Assembly (NCBI GenBank): GCA_014380605.1 | Contig: JACMJO010000451.1 | Span: forward strand, 1-12,838 | Origin: Fimbriimonadaceae bacterium | Lineage (GTDB): Bacteria; Armatimonadota; Fimbriimonadia; Fimbriimonadales; Fimbriimonadaceae | Length of the DNA stretch: 12,838 nt | Direction of reading: 5' to 3' | Part shown: positions 1 through 6,909 of the stretch, piece after piece | Layout of the letters: every line of letters starts with the position of its first letter | Position numbering within the stretch: the stretch's first letter is position 1 | The notes under the pieces: generated by a model | Told to the model about the DNA's origin: nothing | Database searches by the model: none | What the model saw: the letters and a program-made list of their open reading frames with translations, nothing else | Position numbers and translations under genes: made by a program

Positions 1-308
1 CTGCGACAACGGTCGAGAGGCTCAACCTCTCAACGTCGATCTTCTGGAGCGGTGAAGATCGGGCTCTTTCCGTCCTCTTAGCGGCCAAGCTTAAGACAGA
101 CGACAAGGTTTCAACCCCTGAGCAAATCGTCGACGGCATGGCGGACATTCTGGATGTGCCTTTGACCGAGGCTTCCAGGAAGACGCTGGTGGAGCTTTGC
201 ACCAAACATGGTGGATTGAAGGCCCTGGATGAAAAGAATCAGTCGGCAAATCTGTTTTCCCGGCTTGGCCGCGCGATGTTTGCGATTCCTGAATTTCAGC
301 TTTGCTGA
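1..308 (+). CDS. C-terminal fragment of a probable DUF1800-type protein (5' end outside window)
   Basis: An open frame runs from the window edge (first full codon at base 3) to a TGA at 306-308, giving about 101 residues with no start in view. The fragment reads as helical segments and ends in RLGRAMFAIPEFQLC. DUF1800 proteins, which are secreted and uncharacterised and often sit beside DUF1501 genes, typically end with a helix followed by a 'LLxSPEFQ'-like stretch. The preceding segment (VDGMADILDVPLTEASRKTL) resembles the short linker and helix before that ending. The family call is by eye from this tail only, so it is tentative, but the open frame and its convergent meeting with the next gene support real coding. 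No function can be assigned. Its stop overlaps the 3' end of the minus-strand gene at 296. Confidence 0.55.
   Translation, partial: ATTVERLNLSTSIFWSGEDRALSVLLAAKLKTDDKVSTPEQIVDGMADILDVPLTEASRKTLVELCTKHGGLKALDEKNQSANLFSRLGRAMFAIPEFQLC
296..308. other. 13-bp palindrome holding both convergent stop codons
   Basis: TCAGC-TTT-GCTGA is a perfect inverted repeat with 5-bp arms. TCA at 296-298 is the minus-strand stop (TGA) of the TPR-sulfotransferase, and TGA at 306-308 is the stop of the plus-strand fragment. The two genes therefore overlap tail to tail by 13 bp and end inside the same small hairpin. The stem is too short, and there is no T-tract, to call it a terminator. Confidence 0.6.
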
Positions 309-2155
309 GCTAGCGCCGCAAACTCGGGTATCCACGGCTTAAACCGACGCCACCGCTCGATCGAGGTCTTGTAGATTGGCTGCCGCACTTGCCAGAGACT
401 TGGGGTTCGTACTGACCGCTGGTTCTTTTCGTGATGGAGGCAGGCCTCGTCCCATTCCAATCCGGTGAATTCGATAAGTTGTCGGGTTAGGTTGTCTCGA
501 TCGGCAACCAGGCCTTCATACTCGACTTCCATGAATCGATTTGGTGGCAACACCTCCCTCCAGTGGGCCACGATCCGCTGGTACTCCCGGTACGCCGACA
601 CGATGTTTTTGCGGTCGTGGGCGAACATCGGTGGTCTCTGGTACGCGGTCGTGTATATGGAGAGACAGTTGTCCGCTGGATTGCGTTTGACATGGATGAT
701 CTTGGCGTCGGGAAAGGCGGCGTGGATAAGGCCGAGCATCGCGTAGTTGTGGGGCATCTTGTCCGTAATGCGCTTTGAATTCGGGCCAAGTTTTTCAAGA
801 TCGGCCAAGTAGCGATCTGCCAGCTTGCGAATCTTCTCTGCGTTTGGCTGACGCCCCTCATCGTATGCCTCGTTCTCGAATTCGTGCCAGAACTGAAGCT
901 CCCCCGCACCGACGATTTCCGGGTGGCTGGAGAGGATTTGCTCCAATAGAGATGTGCCGGAACGCATCATCCCAACGATGATCAAGGGCTTCTCTGAATC
1001 CGAGCCCCGTTTCTTTAGAACTTCAAGCCGATGCGAATCGAACGTCTCAATGGTCTGGGTGATCCGTTCCTGGTAGGCTTCGCGGTCCCACTGCCTCTGC
1101 GCCAACCAAACGGTCTTGGCGCAACGGTTGCCCTCGTCGTAATAGCGAATCGCGGACTCATAATCCTCCAAGTCCTCGTAAGCCTTGCCGAGCGCATAGT
1201 TCATGTAGCCAGCGTCCCGGACATGAGTTTCTGGATCTTTGGCGCGCGCTTCGAGGTCCGCAAGAAGTGATGGATTGACATCTCGCGCATTCCTCGCCCG
1301 CAGGTAGTTGAAGTAGGCGAAGCCGTGATTCGGTATGAGCCGCATCGCCTCTTCGATCATCTCTAGCGACTCCGCGAACTTGCCCTTCTCTTGGTACCAG
1401 TAGCCAAGGGCCGCCTTCGCCAAGCCGTCATTTGGGTCAAACTTTACCGCCCGATGAAGATGTAGCTCAGCCTCATCGCCCCGCCCGATTCCCACCAGCG
1501 CGAGCGCCTTGACGAGGTGGGCAGTCTGATTCACTTTGTCCAACCGCAGTGCTTGATCAGCGGCCTCTACCGCGTCATTAAACCGGCCGCTCGTGTGGAG
1601 GAGTCGAGAGAAATTGACCCAAACTCCTACTTGGTTCTTGTCGAGCTTCGTAAGCTGTTCGTAGACCTTGATCGCCTCTTGCTCATTGCCCAGATCGCTA
1701 AGCGCGGCTGCCAAATTCTGCATCGCGCGAAGGTGGTTTTGATTGACGGATAGTGCGCGTTGAAACGCGGAGACCGCCTCGCTAAACCGACCCGCTTGCA
1801 CTAAAAGGAGCCCGAGGTGGTTCGATAGTTCCGCGTCATTTGGACTGTGCTCTGCTAAGGATTCGGCGACTTCGATACCCTGGTCGAGCCGCGAAGTTGT
1901 GGCCAGGATCCGGCTTAAGAAGATGAGGGCTTCCTCGCTTTTCGGATCGATTTCAAGCGCTTGTCGAACAAGGGCTTCGGATTCCGGCATGTGCTCCCTG
2001 CGAGCCTCAATCATTGACGCAAGCACCAACACTTGGGGGTTTTCGGGCTCCTGCTCAAGCGCTTTGGCGACATGAACCGCCGCAGGTTCGATCTGTCCCC
2101 TCTGGAGGCAGAGCGACGCAACTTCGGCCTCGGAGAAGGTTGTCGGCTCGGACAT
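296..2155 (-). CDS. TPR-repeat sulfotransferase
   Basis: A 619-residue protein with two parts. Residues about 5-280 form roughly eight tetratricopeptide repeats (such as 'AGRFSEAVSAFQRAL' and 'GRFNDAVEAADQAL'), with another TPR-like pair near 316-345. Residues about 388-615 form a PAPS-dependent sulfotransferase domain. Its 5'-phosphosulfate-binding loop is IIVGMMRSGTSLLEQ (392-406), and its 3'-phosphate-binding segment is KRNPADNCLSIY (490-501), with the expected Arg and Ser. Such proteins transfer sulfate from PAPS to a carbohydrate, peptide or small molecule, with the TPRs probably binding the acceptor or a partner; the acceptor is unknown. There is no signal peptide, so it is probably cytoplasmic. 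The ATG at 2155 has no Shine-Dalgarno, but a promoter-like pair lies just upstream. PAPS-making cysD-cysNC lie nearby on the same strand, suggesting a supply link. Confidence 0.9.
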   Translation of the reverse strand: MSEPTTFSEAEVASLCLQRGQIEPAAVHVAKALEQEPENPQVLVLASMIEARREHMPESEALVRQALEIDPKSEEALIFLSRILATTSRLDQGIEVAESLAEHSPNDAELSNHLGLLLVQAGRFSEAVSAFQRALSVNQNHLRAMQNLAAALSDLGNEQEAIKVYEQLTKLDKNQVGVWVNFSRLLHTSGRFNDAVEAADQALRLDKVNQTAHLVKALALVGIGRGDEAELHLHRAVKFDPNDGLAKAALGYWYQEKGKFAESLEMIEEAMRLIPNHGFAYFNYLRARNARDVNPSLLADLEARAKDPETHVRDAGYMNYALGKAYEDLEDYESAIRYYDEGNRCAKTVWLAQRQWDREAYQERITQTIETFDSHRLEVLKKRGSDSEKPLIIVGMMRSGTSLLEQILSSHPEIVGAGELQFWHEFENEAYDEGRQPNAEKIRKLADRYLADLEKLGPNSKRITDKMPHNYAMLGLIHAAFPDAKIIHVKRNPADNCLSIYTTAYQRPPMFAHDRKNIVSAYREYQRIVAHWREVLPPNRFMEVEYEGLVADRDNLTRQLIEFTGLEWDEACLHHEKNQRSVRTPSLWQVRQPIYKTSIERWRRFKPWIPEFAALAQQS

Positions 2156-2163
2156 GCTTGTTC

Positions 2164-2192
2164 AGTCTAACGTGACCTGACGGCCACGGCAA
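2164..2192 (-). promoter_or_regulatory. Candidate promoter of the TPR-sulfotransferase gene
   Basis: On the minus strand TTGCCG (2192-2187) is followed after exactly 17 bp by TAGACT (2169-2164); each matches the sigma-70 consensus at 4 of 6 positions. Only 8 nt separate the -10 box from the ATG, so the transcript would be leaderless or nearly so, in line with the missing Shine-Dalgarno. It sits between the upstream terminator and the start codon, where a promoter is needed. Confidence 0.4.
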
Positions 2193-2193
2193 C

Positions 2194-2225
2194 AAAAAAG
2201 AACTGGCGCGAGCATCGCGCCAGTT
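2194..2225 (-). terminator. Rho-independent terminator of the prepilin-lipoprotein unit
   Basis: A perfect 11-bp stem (2215-2225 with 2201-2211, arm AACTGGCGCGA) closes a 3-nt loop. Read on the minus strand it is followed by C and six T (2199-2194). It begins 13 nt after the lipoprotein stop codon. GC-rich stem, tight loop and uninterrupted T-tract make it a textbook intrinsic terminator that insulates the sulfotransferase gene behind it. Confidence 0.93.
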
Positions 2226-2238
2226 TCCTCGTTGTTGT

Positions 2239-2460
2239 TTACCGCTTACGTCCGGCGGGCATACTGGCGCCTTGCGCCGCCCGCTCATTCGCCATTTCGG
2301 CTTCCGACATTCCGCGGCGATTCTTCGCCTGTTCGCGCGTGACACTTTTGTCCATGTCAGGCGCATTCTGGAAAGAGTCGGCGCTTGCCTTCTCGCCACA
2401 GCCCACGGCCGTGACGAGAAGGAGGACGGTAAGCCCAAGGAGGCCTAGTTTGACATCCAA
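2239..2460 (-). CDS. Small secreted lipoprotein, unknown function
   Basis: A 73-residue protein with a short hydrophobic signal (residues about 5-19) and a lipobox TAVGC placing the lipidated cysteine at residue 21. The mature part would be only about 53 residues. It is rich in charged and polar residues and Ala, with no cysteine after the lipid anchor, and ends in a basic tail (AGRKR). No domain is recognised. The start overlaps the end of the prepilin gene by 16 bp, and a GGGGTGG stretch within that gene lies just before the ATG and can serve as ribosome-binding site, so the two are probably translated together. The shared terminator downstream supports one transcription unit. A role at the envelope near the pseudopilin is inference from position only. 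Confidence 0.8.
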   Translation of the reverse strand: MDVKLGLLGLTVLLLVTAVGCGEKASADSFQNAPDMDKSVTREQAKNRRGMSEAEMANERAAQGASMPAGRKR

Positions 2461-3302
2461 GGTCCACCCCAGAACTTGTCAAGTTGGCGAGTTCCGGTCA
2501 TGACGTTGCACCACTCGGCTCGATTGTTCGCTTCGTTTGTCCCAGCGCCCCAATAATAGGCGACAAACTTCTCACGGCCAAATTTTGCGGCGTGCCCATC
2601 AGCATATGCGCCAACCATCTTGGCTCCAAGGTAAGTGCGTCGGGAATCCCATACGAGGTTGTCCCAACTCCACCACGAGGTGTAATAAATGTCGATGTAC
2701 GGCCATGACGCGCTGTAGCCCAGGAAGTACATCCACCCATAGGGAAGATTCGCGTATTGGGTTGGAGCAATTGCGACTCGCCGAGCTACGTCATCGAATG
2801 AAGTAAGGGACCTCTGGGACGCGGCTCCACTTACTGCCGTGCAGGTCCCACCTTGCTGGTAGGAGTAACCGTCGGCATTCAAGCTAAGATTGGTGACCCA
2901 CTCCCATCGGTACTCGTAACCAGCGCCGTAGAACGGATCCTGAAAGAACTCGCCCTGAGCGTTGTTGAGGTCGCCCTTCGGAATCTGTCTGGTCGGGTCA
3001 AAGAAGATCTGCCGATTCTTCACATATGGCGAAGTCCGACCAACCCACGTCGTATTGCTGTGATACTGGTTGGGGTCGCTAGGAGTGTTATAACCATAGT
3101 GGGGCACAGCTAGATCGTCGTAGTCTGTCGAGTACATCTGTAGGCCCAGTGCAAGCTGCTTTACGTTGGATAACGAGGAAGCAACCTTTGCGGACGCCTT
3201 CGCCTGGGCAAAGACCGGGAAGAGGATAGCCGCAAGGATCGCGATGATCGCGATCACAACTAAAAGTTCTATAAGGGTAAACGCGCGGCGTTTGAGTTTC
3301 AT
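2445..3302 (-). CDS. Type II secretion/type IV pilin-like protein with N-terminal methylation motif
   Basis: A 285-residue protein. It begins with a basic leader MKLKRRA, then FTLIELLVV and a long hydrophobic helix to about residue 33, the hallmark of prepilin-peptidase substrates. Cleavage would fall between Ala7 and Phe8; Ala replaces the usual Gly at -1. Glu12 is the conserved Glu5 of the mature pilin. The globular part is rich in Tyr and Trp and carries a YADGHAAKF motif (residues 233-241), like the 'DGH' feature of DUF1559-type pseudopilins of Planctomycetes and Armatimonadota. These occur in many copies per genome and are thought to be exported and assembled at the envelope; the exact role of this copy is unknown. 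No Shine-Dalgarno is seen before the ATG. It heads a two-gene unit with the lipoprotein and has a candidate promoter inside the end of cysNC. Confidence 0.9.
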   Translation of the reverse strand: MKLKRRAFTLIELLVVIAIIAILAAILFPVFAQAKASAKVASSLSNVKQLALGLQMYSTDYDDLAVPHYGYNTPSDPNQYHSNTTWVGRTSPYVKNRQIFFDPTRQIPKGDLNNAQGEFFQDPFYGAGYEYRWEWVTNLSLNADGYSYQQGGTCTAVSGAASQRSLTSFDDVARRVAIAPTQYANLPYGWMYFLGYSASWPYIDIYYTSWWSWDNLVWDSRRTYLGAKMVGAYADGHAAKFGREKFVAYYWGAGTNEANNRAEWCNVMTGTRQLDKFWGGPWMSN

Positions 3303-3330
3303 AACATACAGACTATAAGGCTATTTTGTT

Positions 3331-3358
3331 AAGATTGCATTATAAAAATCGCAATCTT
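3331..3358. repeat. 8-bp inverted repeat around the cysNC stop and the prepilin -10 box
   Basis: AAGATTGC (3331-3338) and GCAATCTT (3351-3358) are perfect inverted arms separated by 12 bp that include the TATAAT and the cysNC stop codon. There is no T-tract after the stem on the minus strand, so a terminator is unlikely. An operator flanking the -10 box, or a 3'-end hairpin on the cysNC message, fits better. Confidence 0.5.
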
Positions 3359-3368
3359 TGCCGCTCAA
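3339..3368 (-). promoter_or_regulatory. Candidate promoter of the prepilin-lipoprotein unit
   Basis: On the minus strand TTGAGC (3368-3363, 4 of 6 consensus) is followed after 18 bp by a perfect TATAAT (3344-3339), about 36 nt before the prepilin ATG. It lies inside the last codons of cysNC, and the cysNC stop TAA (3342-3340) is part of the -10 box. A second, weaker -10-like TATAGT lies 9 nt before the ATG. Confidence 0.5.
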
Positions 3369-5148
3369 CTTCAACGAATTCTAAAATCTCCCGAAAAGAC
3401 TCCATGGGCGGGAGTCTATCCGTGTCCAATGCCAGGTCTGGGTTGAGTGGAGATTCGTATGGAGCGGAAATTCCCGTGAACTCAAGAATCTCGCCTTTCA
3501 CGGCCTTCGCATAGAGTCCTTTCGTGTCTCGCTCCATAACGGTCTCTAGGGAACAGGAGACGAAAACCTCCACGAATGCTCCGCCAACGATGTCACGGGC
3601 CATTTGCCGTTGTGCGGCCAGCGGGGAAATCAGGGAGCAGATTACGACCTGTCCCTGGTCGGCCAGCACGCGGGCAATCTCCGCCGTTCGGCGAATGTTC
3701 TCGTCACGATCCTCCTGCTTGAAGCCAAGATCCCGGTTCAGACCAGCCCGTAGCAGGTCTCCATCCAATCGCGCAGTCGGAACTCCTTGCCCTCGGAGCG
3801 AAGCGGCCAACAACTCGGCGAGCGTACTCTTGCCGGAACCGCTCAAGCCGGTTAGCCATACGACAAGGCCGAGGTTCTTCGGGCTACGGTCGTCGATTGT
3901 TGCCGGAGCCTTAGTCACCATTCCCGCTGCAGCAACCTCGTTGGTATCGGCGTCGACCAACGTGAAACTTCCGGTGACCCGATTTCGGGCGAAAATATCT
4001 ACCCAAATGGGCACACTTGTGTTCACTACCACTTTGCCAATCTCATTGATAGACAGACTTGTAGAGTCCTCGCGGTGAAGCGTTTCTGGATTAATTCGAT
4101 GGACCAACTCCGCAATCTCGCACTGGGCATTCCCGGTGGCCTGGAGCAGTCGATACTTCTTGGCAATTTTCGAAGGGTTGTCGCCCATCCAACAGATCGT
4201 GGCTTCGAAGGAGGACGTGGATGTTGCTCGGTTTTTTGGCCTCACCAGCAGGCTCCCTCGACCCACGTCGATCTCATCAGCCAACTCAATGACGGCTGCT
4301 TCGCCCGCTGAACACTTCTTAGCCATGCCCCGGGGGGTTCGAATGGATGCAATTGTCGCCGCCTGGTTTCCCGGCATCGCTACCACTTCTTCACCCACCC
4401 GAATGGTTCCTGATGCCGCCTGCCCAGCAAGTCCCCTAAGCGTTCGATTGGGCCTAATCACAAATTGAACAGGAAATCGAAAGTCAAACGGCTCCTGACG
4501 GAACTCTGTCTCGACGTTTTCCAAATAGGTGAGGACATTCGCGCCACGGTTCCAAGGCATCATCGAACTATCTGTCGCAACATTTTCGCCGCTTAAGGCG
4601 CTCATCGGCGCAAAGCTCAAGTCCGCAAACTCTAACCCGCCAAGGGCCGACCTCATCTGACCGCAAAGGGCATCAAAATCGTCCTGTTGGTACGAGACCA
4701 AGTCCATCTTGTTAATCGCGATAAGAACGTGCGGCACTCGCAAAAGGGATGTGAGAAACGCGTGTCGGTAAGTTTGAGCGGATGGACCTTTCTCGGCATC
4801 GACGATGAGGATGGCAATGTCTGCCGTCGACATACCCGTGAACATGTTTCGCGTGTACTGAGCGTGCCCAGGAGTATCGGCCAATAAGAAACGCCGTCTT
4901 GCCGTGGAAAACGGGCGGTATGCCACATCGATCGTGATCTTCTGACTGCGTTCGGCCCGTAGCCCGTCGGTAATCAAGGCTAAGTTCACTCCCTCCTCGC
5001 CGGATTGTCGACTTGTGCGCGCGACTGACTCGTACTGGTCATCCATGATTGCATCGCAGTCGTAGAGCAACCGCCCGATGAAAGTGCTCTTGCCGTCATC
5101 GACGCTTCCGGCGGTGGCTACCCTCACTAATGGCCGAGGATCGACCAT
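3340..5148 (-). CDS. cysNC: Bifunctional sulfate adenylyltransferase large subunit/APS kinase (CysN-CysC fusion)
   Basis: A 602-residue fusion. The first ~415 residues are the CysN GTPase subunit of ATP sulfurylase: P-loop AGSVDDGKST (13-22), DTPGH (91-95), NKMD (146-149), then beta-barrel domains. Residues about 425-602 are APS kinase: P-loop GLSGSGKST (434-442), DGD (462-464), the RDENIRR segment (481-487), an ISPL motif with the conserved Ser508, and KGLYAKAVKGEI before FTGISAPYE. With CysD it forms APS from sulfate and ATP using GTP hydrolysis, and the kinase half makes PAPS. All core motifs are intact and length is usual for CysNC/NodQ. The ATG shares its A with the cysD stop (TAATG), so translation is probably coupled. 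No PAPS reductase is in the window, which leaves sulfation as a possible main use. Confidence 0.95.
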   Translation of the reverse strand: MVDPRPLVRVATAGSVDDGKSTFIGRLLYDCDAIMDDQYESVARTSRQSGEEGVNLALITDGLRAERSQKITIDVAYRPFSTARRRFLLADTPGHAQYTRNMFTGMSTADIAILIVDAEKGPSAQTYRHAFLTSLLRVPHVLIAINKMDLVSYQQDDFDALCGQMRSALGGLEFADLSFAPMSALSGENVATDSSMMPWNRGANVLTYLENVETEFRQEPFDFRFPVQFVIRPNRTLRGLAGQAASGTIRVGEEVVAMPGNQAATIASIRTPRGMAKKCSAGEAAVIELADEIDVGRGSLLVRPKNRATSTSSFEATICWMGDNPSKIAKKYRLLQATGNAQCEIAELVHRINPETLHREDSTSLSINEIGKVVVNTSVPIWVDIFARNRVTGSFTLVDADTNEVAAAGMVTKAPATIDDRSPKNLGLVVWLTGLSGSGKSTLAELLAASLRGQGVPTARLDGDLLRAGLNRDLGFKQEDRDENIRRTAEIARVLADQGQVVICSLISPLAAQRQMARDIVGGAFVEVFVSCSLETVMERDTKGLYAKAVKGEILEFTGISAPYESPLNPDLALDTDRLPPMESFREILEFVEVERQRLRFL

Positions 5149-6047
5149 TAGAAGTATCCCTCCCGCTTGCGATCCTCCATCGCGGATTCGGAACGTTGGT
5201 CATCGGCTCTGGTGCTTCTTTCTGTGAGGTTTACCGTTTTGAGCTCCTCGATGACGTCGTCAACATTGGCGGCTTCGCTAAGAACAGCTCCAGTGCACGT
5301 GGCATCGCCGACGGTCCGAAATCGAATCGTCTTTAGCTCAGGCTCTTCCCCCTTGACCAGAGAGATGAACTTGGAGGCGGCGAGCCATACCGATCCTCTT
5401 GGAACTACCATTCTCTGATGGGCAAAATAAAGGTCAGGCACTTCAATCTGTTGCCACCGGATATATTCCCACACGTCCAACTCGGTCCAATTGTTAAGCG
5501 GGAAGACTCGGAAATGCTCTCCGTGGTGCTTAAAGCTATTGAAGATTTGCCAGACCTCAGGCCTCTGAAGACGAGGCTCCCATTGTCCGAAGCTGTTTCG
5601 GTGCGAGAAGAATCGCTCTTTGGCCCGTGACTTTTCCTCATCTCGTCGCGCGCCACCAATGGCGGCATCGAGACGCAGTTCCTTAATGGCATCTAGCAGG
5701 GTTATTGATTGAAGCGAGTTCCGGCTTGGATTGCTACCGACTTCCTCTATTGCCTTTCCAGAGTCGATGGAATCTTGAACGTGGCGAACTTCAAGCGCGA
5801 ATCCAGAACTCTGAGTAAATCGGTCTCGAAATTTGATCGTCTCCTCAAAGTTATGGCCAGTGTCGATGTGAAGTAAGAAAACAGGCGGTGGGGCTGGGGC
5901 AAAGGCAAGCTTGGCAAGGTGGGCCACAACGATGGAATCCTTACCACCAGAGAAAAGCAGGGCCACGCGGTCGAATTGTGCAGCGCATTCTCGCAAAACG
6001 TAGATTGCTTCCGCTTCGAGTTCTTCGAGCGCCGATCTAAGCTTCAT
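5148..6047 (-). CDS. cysD: Sulfate adenylyltransferase subunit 2 (CysD)
   Basis: A 299-residue N-type ATP pyrophosphatase of the PAPS reductase/CysD family. It has the PP-loop SGGKDS (33-38), the IDTGHNF segment (61-67), the GGARRDEEKSRAKERFFSHR signature (131-150), FPLNNWTELDVWEYI (182-196) and the family C-terminus RSESAMEDRKREGYF (285-299). It catalyses adenylation of sulfate to APS, in complex with the GTPase half of CysNC. Length is typical. The stop TAA overlaps the cysNC start by one base, marking a two-gene operon. The ATG at 6047 has no clear Shine-Dalgarno. A TATCAT lies 10 nt before the start, but no convincing -35 box accompanies it. The upstream gene is co-directional, 74 bp away, so shared transcription cannot be excluded. 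Confidence 0.95.
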   Translation of the reverse strand: MKLRSALEELEAEAIYVLRECAAQFDRVALLFSGGKDSIVVAHLAKLAFAPAPPPVFLLHIDTGHNFEETIKFRDRFTQSSGFALEVRHVQDSIDSGKAIEEVGSNPSRNSLQSITLLDAIKELRLDAAIGGARRDEEKSRAKERFFSHRNSFGQWEPRLQRPEVWQIFNSFKHHGEHFRVFPLNNWTELDVWEYIRWQQIEVPDLYFAHQRMVVPRGSVWLAASKFISLVKGEEPELKTIRFRTVGDATCTGAVLSEAANVDDVIEELKTVNLTERSTRADDQRSESAMEDRKREGYF

Positions 6048-6121
6048 GGCAGTCAGGATGATATGCCATTCGGTGCCGGATAGCGCTACTTTGTGAGTGG
6101 ATTACACCGAAAGTGGCGCAA

Positions 6122-6811
6122 TCATTTTTCCCGCTCTACGACCACAGTTATTGAGTTGACCGGAGGCATCCCTTCCATTTCGCTGGCATCGACATTTGTC
6201 AGCTTGGACTCAGCCCGGTTCAACTTTGAAGACTTCGCGTCGTAGTACCCAACTGACTCAAAGTGAGTGGGCTTTTTGGTCTTCGACTGTGTGACGTCCA
6301 GAACCGAGGTGATCTTTGCAACTCCGTCGATTAGGCTATCTAGCTTTGCGGTGCCTTTGACCTGCGTCTTAGCTTCGTCGTCCAGTACCTCGTCTATCTT
6401 CACCGCTTGCCCAACCTTCATCGGTGTAGCCGGCCGATACGTGAGGAACTTCATGAAGATGGGTTGCCGCTTATCCTTTGAAACGCCCTTCTCGATTGCC
6501 GCGCCGAACTTGTTGTATCGCCTTATGGTGACGTCGCCGCCGGGTTGCTTCATTTCTTGGCCCATAACGTTCATGACCACGTCGTAGGCATTGGATTCCA
6601 GGTCGGCATCCCCGTTTTCATGGAGCTTCTTGGTTAGGTAACTGAGCTTGCCCACGATCGAGACATCGTATTGCCCGGTTGCCATTTTCATGCTCAGACC
6701 GTAAACGTCTTTCTCCCCCACCGTATAGATTCGTGCGGGGGAGAACACATCTTGGGCAGTGGCCAGGGCGAAAAACGCAACCAAAGCAGTGAGAGCAATC
6801 GAACGACGCAT
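6122..6811 (-). CDS. Secreted protein of unknown function
   Basis: A 229-residue protein starting with a classic signal peptide (MRRS, then a hydrophobic stretch to about residue 17) with likely cleavage ATA|QDV after Ala19. The mature part is about 210 residues, rich in beta-strand-like segments, Lys and Val, with no cysteine, no membrane span and no motif I recognise. Phrases such as 'GEKDVYGLSMKM' and 'FESVGYYDAKSSKLNRAESKL' suggest a periplasmic or surface beta-sandwich or barrel-like fold, but that is a guess. It is divergent from the propeller/phosphoesterase gene, with 98 bp between them, and lies 74 bp upstream of cysD on the same strand. A TAAAAT box (6823-6818) ends 6 nt before the ATG with no Shine-Dalgarno, which would suit a leaderless transcript. 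Confidence 0.8.
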   Translation of the reverse strand: MRRSIALTALVAFFALATAQDVFSPARIYTVGEKDVYGLSMKMATGQYDVSIVGKLSYLTKKLHENGDADLESNAYDVVMNVMGQEMKQPGGDVTIRRYNKFGAAIEKGVSKDKRQPIFMKFLTYRPATPMKVGQAVKIDEVLDDEAKTQVKGTAKLDSLIDGVAKITSVLDVTQSKTKKPTHFESVGYYDAKSSKLNRAESKLTNVDASEMEGMPPVNSITVVVEREK

Positions 6812-6817
6812 AAGCGC

Positions 6818-6823
6818 ATTTTA
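6818..6823 (-). promoter_or_regulatory. Possible -10 box directly before the secreted-protein gene
   Basis: TAAAAT (5 of 6 consensus on the minus strand) lies 6 nt before the ATG, which would place transcription start at or next to the start codon. No good -35 box is seen 16-18 bp upstream, so the call is weak. TANNNT boxes at this distance are typical of leaderless genes in other phyla. Confidence 0.25.
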
Positions 6824-6909
6824 CGCCGATTATCGAAGGGGCGTTAGGTTCTAAACCAAAAGAGAAAATCACAAATCTTAATCTAGAGGTGCGGTAGCCT
6901 TCTTCCACC

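Noticed and set aside
3524..4078. Plus-strand open frame of 184 codons
   Set aside because: Antisense to the APS-kinase half of cysNC; Ser/Arg-rich shadow product.
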